Assembly (NCBI GenBank): GCA_943704495.1
Contig: CALSCR010003454.1
Span: 1 to 22,638 of the forward strand
DNA length: 22,638 nucleotides
Direction of reading: 5' to 3'
DNA from: Pigoraptor chileana
Taxonomy: Eukaryota > Opisthokonta > Filasterea
The notes below the pieces were generated by a model. The model did no database searches. It saw nothing but the letters and a program-made list of their open reading frames with translations, and was not told the origin of the DNA. The translations under genes and the position numbers were made by a program. Positions 1-6,906 of this stretch are shown here, piece after piece. Position 1 is the first letter of the stretch; each line of letters begins with the position of its first letter.

Positions 1-82
1 CTTGTCTCCCTTGTCTCCCTTGTCTCCCTTGTCTCCCTTGTCTCCCTTGTCTCCCTTGTCTCCCTTGTCTCCCTTGTCTCCC
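1..82. repeat. 9-bp minisatellite (CTTGTCTCC)n
   Basis: About nine perfect copies of the unit CTTGTCTCC start at the window edge and stop at about position 82. They are followed by a pyrimidine-rich stretch and a GCAG acceptor at 121-124, so the array most likely lies in an intron of the gene that follows. It can be read as Ser-Pro-Leu repeats in one frame, but that reading runs straight through the acceptor and is probably not coding. The full length of the array is unknown because it meets the window edge. Confidence 0.9.
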
Positions 83-124
83 TTTCTTTTTATAACATCC
101 ATTTTTTGCGTCCCCCGCGTGCAG

Positions 125-2400
125 GATCGGCACCCGGACCGATCGCGGCGCTCCGTCGAGGGTCGCTCGCCCTCTGACGCGCCGCGAACTCCCAGGCGAG
201 AGCGCGGCGGTGCCGGTCGGGGCCGTGCTGCGCACAAGGAGGAAAGCTCATCGGCACGTGCCGACAGCGCCGGCGGATCCACTCCGACAACGGACAGATC
301 GGAAAGTGGTGCAGCTGACGCCCCGGATGGCCGGCGTCGGGGATCAACCGGGGCTGGCGATGGCGCGTCTCCTGCAGTGCGACAGACTGCGCCTCGCAGT
401 GCGCCTCCGTCGGCGGAGCGGCGGGGACGGCGGTCGGTTGAGCAGCCCGATCATCACGTGACAGCGTCATCCGCCTCGAATGGTGACCTCCGTGCGGTTG
501 TTGAGGCGGCGAAATCGGCGTCGACTCAACCGCAAGCGCGGGATCGCAAGGCTCCTCAGGTGCCGACGCCCACACACGCACCGTCAGCTGCGCCTGCCTC
601 ACCCCCCGTCAATGGTGCGGCTGCGGATGAGAGCCAGTCGGGGACGCCCCGGAAAGGGCGGGGATTGGGTGCGAACGAGCTGCTGCGTATGCAACTACAG
701 CGAATGAACATCGATCAGCGAAGGGAAGATCTGTCGCCGGCGACAAAGACGGAGATTATCCATCCCGGAGGAGACGGAAAGGTCGTTCCGCCGCCCGATA
801 CGAACCCCATCCGTGGCAACCGAGACCGTGGTGACCGCCTCGATCGAAAGGGCGACGATTCGCGGGGCAGACGCAATGTTGCATCATCCACACAACAAGC
901 ACACGGCACACCGCAGCACCACCAACACCACCAGCAACAGCAACAGCAACAGCCGCACACACACTCACCCGCACATTCGCCCGCACACGCAAACGCATCG
1001 CGACAGCGGACACCCAAGGAGTCGCCCGTCCGGGCACACCATGCGGCTGGTGGCGCAGACACAGCGAAATTGCACGGCGAGCATGGCGGACAGGAGCGGC
1101 ACGTGACGGGTAAGGGCGTAGCCACGCCACCTGCGACAGCCGCGCCCGCACAGCAGCAAGAGGCGCAGCCGCAGCAACAACAGCAACAACAACAACAACA
1201 ACAGGTGTCACAGGCGCAGCCCGCGCAGTCGCAAGCCCAGTCGCAAGTCCAGTCGCAAGCCCAGAGGGCACCAGTGTCCATGGTGCCCAGCGCTCCTGCA
1301 CAGCAGCAGACATCAGCGGTTTCGCCCGTAGACGCACAGCAGCTTGAAATGTACCTCCAGCACATGCAGATGATGGGAGCCGCCATGGACCCGTCGATGT
1401 ATGGTGGCGGCGAGTTTATTGCCATGCAACAGCAGGCAAACGGCGCGTACATTCCCGTCCAAGTCGGAATGGGAGCAATGGGAGCAATGGGAGCAATGGG
1501 AGCAATGGGCCAAATGCAGATGGCGCAGATGCAGTCCCCTCGTGCGCGACAGCCGTCGCCGTCGGGAGCCAAGCGTTACTCGTCAAAGAGGGGCGGAGGC
1601 AGCGGGGCGGGTGGTGTGAGCGCCGACGGAGACATGCTCATGCCTGGCATGGATGCGTCTGCGGGTGCGGCGGCCATGATGCAGATGCCCATGCCACTCA
1701 TGTATGCCTCCGCGCCCGTCCCCGGCTACGAATTCATGGTGCCCGGCCAATTTGTTCCCTCTGGATTTGGACAGGCGCAGTACCCTATGATGCAGTATGG
1801 CGCGGTGGCACCTGGATATGGGGTTGCTCCGGGCGCGCAGGCGGCCTCCGGGGGCGCGATGGGTGGTGTTGGAGCGCAGTACTATGGACCGCCAACGGGG
1901 ACTGTCTATTTTAACACGATGGGAGGCCCTGCACCTGCGGGAACCGTCATGACGTCAGCCCAGATCACGGGCGCGGGGGCAAGCAACAAGCGCCCATCTG
2001 CAGCCGTGCAAATTACGGCGCCAACGGGAGAGTCGCTGGCCTACCAACAACAACAATATCAGCAACAGCAGCAACAGCAACAGCAGCAGGTACGCCATCG
2101 TTGTGTTATGTATTTGTTTGCGTGTTTAGCGGGAGTGAGAGAGGGAGTGAGAAAGGAGTGAGAGAGGGAGTGGGAGAGAGAGTATGTGAGAGAGAGGGAG
2201 TGAGAGTGAGAGTGAGAGTGGGAGAGGGAGAGGGAGTGGGAGAGGGAGTGGGAGAGGGAAATTATCTCGTTTGTGCTTGCCAGGCCCATGCGTTAACATT
2301 TGCATGGGTCGCTGTTGCTCCTGTGTGACGAATCGAAGGCTGTGTACTGATGGGTGCGGGTTACTTCTGTCTCATCCCTCTGCAGTTTTGGAGACGGTAA
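125..2400 (+). CDS. Q/M-rich low-complexity protein, 3' part (left end outside the window)
   Basis: Not recognised with certainty. An exon runs from 125 (after the acceptor GTGCAG) to 2089 and gives 655 codons in frame. The first 180 residues are rich in Arg, Ser, Ala and Pro. A short ordered-looking stretch follows at about residues 180-225 (GANELLRMQLQRMNID). After that come His/Gln runs, polyQ near residues 265-275 and 345-360, a Met-Gly-Ala repeat near 450, and a Met/Tyr/Gly/Pro-rich region ending in polyQ. A GTACGC donor follows at 2090. The best acceptor is at 2384-2385 after a clear pyrimidine tract and gives the short tail FWRR and a TAA at 2398-2400; the acceptor at 2283 is a weaker alternative. 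The composition resembles disordered parts of RNA-binding scaffold proteins such as the ataxin-2/Pbp1 C-terminal half, but I see no PAM2 or LsmAD motif, so this is only a hypothesis. The start and N-terminal exons are missing. Confidence 0.6.
1465..1509 (+). repeat. coding 9-bp tandem repeat (Met-Gly-Ala)
   Basis: Four to five copies of ATGGGAGCA lie in tandem in frame with the exon and encode repeated Met-Gly-Ala. The copies are almost identical at the DNA level, which suggests recent slippage. It sits between the glutamine-rich centre and the Met/Pro/Tyr-rich C-terminal part. Confidence 0.85.
2131..2262 (+). repeat. purine-only (GAGAGTGAG / GGGAGAGG) tract in an intron
   Basis: A stretch of about 130 bases made almost only of purines with scattered T, in GAGAGTGAG and GGGAGTGGGAGAG units. 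It lies about 40 bases after the polyQ-ending exon, within the proposed intron 2090-2385. Tracts of this kind can form triplex DNA or bind purine-binding splicing factors; that role is inference. Confidence 0.85.
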
Positions 2401-2807
2401 TTCGTCGTCTTCTCCAGCGGATCACTGCTCGTTGCTGTTGGCGTTGGCGGTTCGTGTATGCAGTGCGTCTTTTCGTTCTCTTGCGTTTTGCCCAATATTT
2501 TCTTCTTCTTGTTTGCTTGCCATGTGTTTACCTGCCTTGCCGCATTATTGTATGCGTGTGTGCCCCACCGAGCCTTGGTGCCACGTCCTTGTTTGTGACA
2601 AGGGAAGGTGCGCATCTGCTTGTGTTTTGGTTTTTGTGTGTACTGTACTGTGCCTGTGTTTGTACTGTTGTTAGTGCTTTGTTGTGTGTGCTTGTTTGTA
2701 TGAGTAGTTTGATTTGAAATATCTTTTCCGTCTTTCTCGGCCGAGTCGATGGCCTTTTATCCAAAGGCCCTTTTGAGTACTGAATATAACACATACACAC
2801 ACACACA

Positions 2808-2920
2808 CTCTCTGTCGTTGGTGTGGAGTCCATGGACATCACAGCGCCTATGACACTGGGTTGAATCCTACATCTCTCTGTCGTTGGTGTGGAGTCCTCA
2901 GAGCGCAAGACTCTTGAGCA
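2808..2920 (+). repeat. 66-bp tandem repeat, two units, each with a hairpin-repeat copy
   Basis: The block CTCTCTGTCGTTGGTGTGG plus AGTCC begins at 2808 and again at 2874, exactly 66 bases apart and identical over 24 bases. The first unit then carries the full hairpin repeat with TTGAATCCT at 2861-2869. The second unit diverges after GGAGTCC but keeps a four-pair stem AGAG/CTCT around the 7-base loop CGCAAGA at 2904-2910. The second unit has lost the TTGAATCC part. Confidence 0.85.
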
Positions 2921-3218
2921 CCTCCATATGCCTTCCTGTTCGAGTCGTTGGGCTTTGTGCATAGTGTGTTCTGAGTGCTCGGTTTTGTGGTTTTGCGCCT
3001 TCTTCCTTGTCTTATCTGATTATTGTATCGTCGTCTTGCACGCGTGTCACTCGTCGACCATTTTATATTGTGCCCTTTCATCTTCACCCGATTTCGTCTG
3101 TTGGAAGTATTTCTTTTTTTTGTTGCGTGCGTTTGTGTTCTTTTTTGTTTGTTCAACCAGAAAAAACACGTTCCCCCATAAAATTTGTACTTTTGTCTCT
3201 CTATAATATATCGACTGT

Positions 3219-3260
3219 AGAGTCCAAGGGCACAGCGTTTACGACATTGTTTTGAATCCT
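3219..3260 (+). repeat. dispersed hairpin repeat, copy B
   Basis: AGAGTCC at 3219-3225 is followed seven bases later by CAGCG, a 7-base loop TTTACGA (3238-3244) and CATTG, then two bases and TTGAATCCT at 3252-3260. Order and spacing match the copies at 2825-2869 and 19732-19774, although the stem here has one mismatch and one G-T pair. Confidence 0.65.
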
Positions 3261-3683
3261 AATCTAATCGACTTTTTGATGCGGAGGACACAGTTCAATA
3301 TATGAGATGAAAAGAGCGTTTTACCGAAGGCGCAATACTACAAACGGGAACAGAGGTACCTTATGTACATGTACGGCCTTTCTCCGGAAGGACTATCAGC
3401 CTAATTTCCACACAAAACTAATGGCCAAGGCACACCACACCGCATGAGTGTTTGCATTGACAACAATATACAAGCACATGATGAGCAAAGGAACAGCGCA
3501 GCGGATAAGTTTACACAAAAGTATGGGTGCTCTGTCGAATTATGAACGTCAACAGTCGGTGGTGGTTGCAGTTGTGGGATTTGACTCCTGAGCCTCCACC
3601 CATTTCTTTACATGCGTCCATCTCATTCTAATACGTTTTTAACAGTTGCCGATTCATAATCTGCAAAGTAAAATCATAATGTT

Positions 3684-3689
3684 TTTATT
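3684..3689 (-). terminator. poly(A) signal AATAAA for the NYN-CCCH gene
   Basis: On the minus strand AATAAA lies 97 bases after the stop codon at 3786 and is followed by A/T-rich sequence. The distance suits a short 3' UTR. It supports 3786 as the true end of the minus-strand gene. Confidence 0.5.
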
Positions 3690-3785
3690 CTCCTCAAAAA
3701 AATCAATTTTTTGTTACTTTTTGTTGTTGTTTTGTTTGTGGTAGTAATGAAAGCCACGTTATTGCATCTCAACCCGAATCACGAT

Positions 3786-4133
3786 TCAATAGCCCATTGC
3801 AGGCATCTGCATGGCGCCATGGAGGGCAAACCCGGGCGTCCTCGTGCGAGTGAGCAGCCGCGTCGCAGGTGCAGGCTCAAAGCGGCGTGCGCATTCTTCC
3901 ATCGCATGCCCTTTGCCGTCGCAAGTGGGGCAGATGAGATCTTCAATGCCGTGGGCAAAGTTGCAGGCGTGGATTGGCTTCTGACAATTTGGATATGCAT
4001 TGCACATGCGAATCTTGTGGGGCCTCTTGGGGCCGTTCTTCTGGACAAAGCTTCTCTCCTCTTCGGTGTGAAAGTACTCGCATCCACCCTTTGTGCCAGC
4101 GTGATGGCAGTGTGCGCGGAAAGCGCAACGAAT
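3786..4133 (-). CDS. terminal exon with CCCH-type zinc fingers and a CCHC zinc knuckle
   Basis: After an acceptor CAATAG at 4139-4134 the frame opens with IRCAFRAHCHHAGTKGG and CEYFH, giving Cys-x5-Cys-x8-Cys-x3-His. A basic linker then leads to CNAYPNCQKPIHACNFAHG, Cys-x5-Cys-x6-Cys-x3-His. Directly after it comes CPTCDGKGHAMEEC, an exact Cys-x2-Cys-x4-His-x4-Cys zinc knuckle. The three motifs keep every ligand, which is strong evidence that this frame is coding. The tail is short and basic and ends at the stop at 3786. Such motifs bind single-stranded RNA in many proteins. I attach it to the NYN gene by strand, distance and phase; a separate small gene is the alternative. Confidence 0.7.
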   Translation of the reverse strand: MRCAFRAHCHHAGTKGGCEYFHTEEERSFVQKNGPKRPHKIRMCNAYPNCQKPIHACNFAHGIEDLICPTCDGKGHAMEECARRFEPAPATRLLTRTRTPGFALHGAMQMPAMGY

Positions 4134-5443
4134 CTATTGGAGGGAAGGTTCAGAGTGATCATCGGTAAGTCCTGGGCAGAATTTCCACGCGCACATTCTT
4201 TGCAAAGTGCGCCCACACATTGTTGAAGACACTTTCACACTGCACACAATCATTCACGCACCGTATGGTGTCCTTTCTTCACTTGAGGCTGTCGCTTCGA
4301 GTAATCGATCACGTGAAAGGCTTCCTCAGCAGCGCCACCACGAACCGCATCACACTCGGAATCCATTCCGCTGTCAGTGCTGGTCGCATCCTCGTCGCTC
4401 CCGTCATCAGAGCTCAGAATATCAAACACATTGCGGCGTCCCGTCGGCGGCGACACGGAAGGACCTCTCTTTTGTTGGATATACTGTACATATGGCATGA
4501 CGCTCTCGTCTCCGATCTCGAACTTCGCTCTCTGAATGAGATCGGTGATGCATTCCGCCGTGCTCTCAGTCGGCAGAGACGCAATCACGACGACAAGGTC
4601 GCCGTTTGCCTCAAAGTGCGTGTAGTAAGGGAGTCGCATCGTGCGCAGGAATGCCTCGATCGGGCGAGGAACGAGGGCATTTGTGCGCTGAAAAACAAAG
4701 GACGACGCCTGGGGAATCCGTGACGAGCGGATGTTGAAGCGTGCGGTGAACCCAATTTCGTCGAGGTGGGCATCGAGGAACTTGATCGTGAGCGGAGTGC
4801 CCCTGGCGCAGCTACCACCAAACTTGAGTGTGCTGTAGGTGCACTCCCAACTCCATATCTCGACGGGAAGGCCGTTGACGGCGACGATTTCCTCGGCGTC
4901 ATGTGCAAAGCCCCCGTCACCCAGCGCGAGAATGACGACACTGTGGTGCGCGAGATCCCACACTTGTGTGAAAGTGCAGTTGTCGGCATCGAGCATTGCA
5001 ATCTGCGCAAACGTTCGGAATGTTCTCTTGCCGCGCTCCCTTTCGAGGTCCTCTGCCGATTCGATGCCGGCGAGGTAAAGCAGGCTGTCTGCCAGGCGAC
5101 ACGCAGACATAGTCAGACTCTTGTCGACATCGACCTCCTTGCGCGTGTACTGCGACCGAAAGTTTACGGCAACAACATCAACATCCTCCTGGAAGCGCCG
5201 CCACAAGTTGTCTCTTGGGCTGGACCTCATCTCTGATCCAAAGAGGAATCGCGAGTGAACGACAACATTGCGCTCCTTCTCGACGAGACTAAAGAAATTG
5301 CGGGCACTGAAGCGCCATGTGGGATCGATGGGTGTCTGCAGATTTTTGGCAGCCGCACTTGTACGCTGGCCTCCGATCCAAATGTTAGATACGTCAATGA
5401 ACACATGGGCATACTTAGGACGGTTATTGGTGGGGTGGACCAT
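3786..5443 (-). CDS. NYN-domain (PIN-like) RNase protein with C-terminal CCCH and CCHC zinc motifs
   Basis: The main exon starts at ATG 5443 (context AAAG before ATG) and reads without a stop to 4250. It shows the NYN fold: VFIDVSNIWI with Asp17 and Asn20 near the start, KEVDVDKSL with Asp105 and Asp107, a conserved ACRLADSL helix, and ILALGDGGF (Asp176) followed by GLPVEIWSW. These acidic residues are the expected metal-binding site of NYN/PIN RNases. An acidic Ser/Asp-rich linker follows near residues 345-370. Past 4250 the coding pattern goes on in other frames: CVQCESVFNNVWAHFAKN at about 4245-4189, then an exon 4133-3786 with CCCH- and CCHC-type motifs. A phase-consistent model is exons 5443-4283, 4239-4189 and 4133-3786 (519 residues), but its introns would be 43 and 55 bases, shorter than any other here, so the joins are uncertain. 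NYN plus CCCH recalls Regnase/ZC3H12 RNases, which degrade mRNA. The gene is head-to-head with the CBS gene. Confidence 0.7.
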
Positions 5444-5639
5444 CTTTGCGCTTTAGGGCTTGAATGGGACTGCTTATTTCTTGTTGATCAAAGCTGTTGC
5501 TGTTGTTGCTGATGCTGCTCCTGCTGCTTGTTGTTGTAGCAGTGTTGATCGCGTAGGGATTTCTTGTTGTAAGTACAGCTGGGTGAGTCTGGATCTCAGA
5601 TGCTACTTGGTGTTAGTTCCCGTTTGGAGTTATACTGTA

Positions 5640-5647
5640 TATTTATA
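5640..5647 (-). promoter_or_regulatory. TATA-like box TATAAATA
   Basis: On the minus strand TATAAATA lies 197 bases upstream of the NYN start codon. It is the best match to a TATA element in the region. The distance allows a 5' UTR of about 170 bases. No initiator could be fixed. Confidence 0.3.
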
Positions 5648-5763
5648 GGCACTGTGAAACTCATCAAGTTACAAAAGCCGACACACAGACACACATGATA
5701 CACACACACACACTGTGCCGAGTGACGGACCGATAATTGTGCCTCCGAGTTGAGTGAGTGAAG

Positions 5764-5780
5764 TGTGTGTGTGTGTGTGT
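5764..5780 (+). repeat. (GT)n microsatellite
   Basis: An uninterrupted GT run of about eight units. A matching CA-rich run lies at 5687-5712 on the same strand, so the two could pair in a single strand. Both sit at the edge of the motif cluster. Confidence 0.9.
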
Positions 5781-6906
5781 GCCGGCTAACTACCGATCCT
5801 CCGGTGTTACAGCGTAACAAACTCCGATTTTCATAAATCGGTTGACTGCCATTGAGAATGTGGACTGAATTAAGTAACTTAAATTTAATGTAACAACGGT
5901 CGACGGAGTAACCGGTTAATACTGGATCCAATACAACAGTGCTGTGGACAAATCGTTCCAGAATTCTACTTATCCTCTGATTTCGGGTAATGCGTGTGGG
6001 TTACTGCACACTGTGCAATGGATCAACACACACGGCTGACGTTGACAGAGTGTGCCGTTACTGTAGTTGTTAGTGTGCACGCGCAAATCACCCTCACATC
6101 GACACTATGGCGCAATGGCAGCGGCACACACTCTCAGTGGGCACATACACAGTCAATGCACACACAGTGTGCCGCATATGCATGACGCAGCAGAATGACC
6201 AGTGCAGTAAGGGTGTAACCTCTCTCTCTTCACCACAAACCTGAACAGACGGGCAGAATGGGCTTGTGTGGCGCATGGGCGTCAGTAACCTCTGTCTGAC
6301 ATTCTATTGCATGTCTGTCTGACTGATTGCATTGCACATCATGAAACAGCACACATCGAATTCCTCGATTTCCTGAAAAAAAATTCTGCAAGCGTGCGTG
6401 CGTGTGAAAGGGTTACGTGAGAAAATACGGGATGTCTGATTTGAAATGAATCCCCGTCGGAAAAATCAGCTCATTCCATTTTTCCTCGGGGGGCAATGGA
6501 TTAGAATAGAAGTAATGAAAAACGCAATGTCTCTCACATGTCGTTGCTATTTTCCGTCCTTCAAAGCCAAAAATGCTGCAACTGTCAACAAAAACACCTC
6601 CCACACACACACACTCGGGTGTCAGTCACACAGTGATAGATGCCGAACAAATTCCACACATTTTTGGCCGTTTCTATTCCACCTCGGAAACAATGCTTCT
6701 TGTTCAACAGCAGAGCGACATCAAGGCTCCCGCCGCATTGATGTGCCCAATTCTTGTGCGATAGTGTGCTAACGACTGTGAGAGGAAAAGTATTAATATG
6801 GGCGATACGTTTATCTTTATGGCATCACTATCGCTGCTTCATGGTATCCTGCCTTATTAACAATAGGAAACAATCGATCACGCTCATTACGCCACATTGT
6901 TTTGAC

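Larger units (their letters stand above)
2401..3785. other. tail-to-tail intergenic region without a recognised gene
   Basis: This 1.4-kb region separates the end of the Q-rich gene from the end of the NYN gene. It is T-rich with short open frames that show no protein-like pattern. It holds a CA run at 2791-2808, a 66-base tandem repeat from 2808, two copies of a hairpin repeat in that pair of units and a third at 3219-3260. On the minus strand a poly(A) signal, AATAAA, reads at 3689-3684, 97 bases past the NYN-CCCH stop. I see nothing else. Confidence 0.7.
5444..6906. promoter_or_regulatory. head-to-head intergenic region between the NYN and CBS genes
   Basis: This 1.46-kb region lies between two start codons on opposite strands and has no protein-like reading frame. 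It carries a TATA-like site for the minus gene, CA and GT runs (5687-5712, 5764-5780), eleven GTAAC/GTTAC pentamers between 5668 and 6416, five TGTGCCG heptamers (one on the minus strand), a 7-bp hairpin at 5824-5841 and the palindrome TAACCGGTTA at 5909-5918. It probably acts as a shared upstream control region; that is inference. Confidence 0.55.

Noticed and set aside
2-124. Ser-Pro-Leu repeat as the N-terminus of the first protein
   Set aside because: The frame crosses a pyrimidine tract and a GTGCAG acceptor at 119-124. The repeat is better explained as intron minisatellite, and no ATG opens the frame at the window edge.
715-1572. A 285-codon minus-strand frame rich in cysteine
   Set aside because: The Cys runs are the reverse complement of CAG/CAA glutamine repeats in the plus-strand exon, so it is a shadow.
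2841-2870. A complete tRNA gene in the hairpin repeat
   Set aside because: The arm geometry resembles a tRNA, but there is no matching acceptor stem or D-arm, the usual U at loop position 33 is missing in two copies, and the T-loop-like part lacks the C of TTCGA. At most it is tRNA-derived.
6573-6764. A small plus-strand frame as an upstream exon of the CBS gene
   Set aside because: Part of it reads in protein-like fashion, but no acceptor lies before the ATG at 6907, so it cannot be joined. The CBS gene is complete without it.
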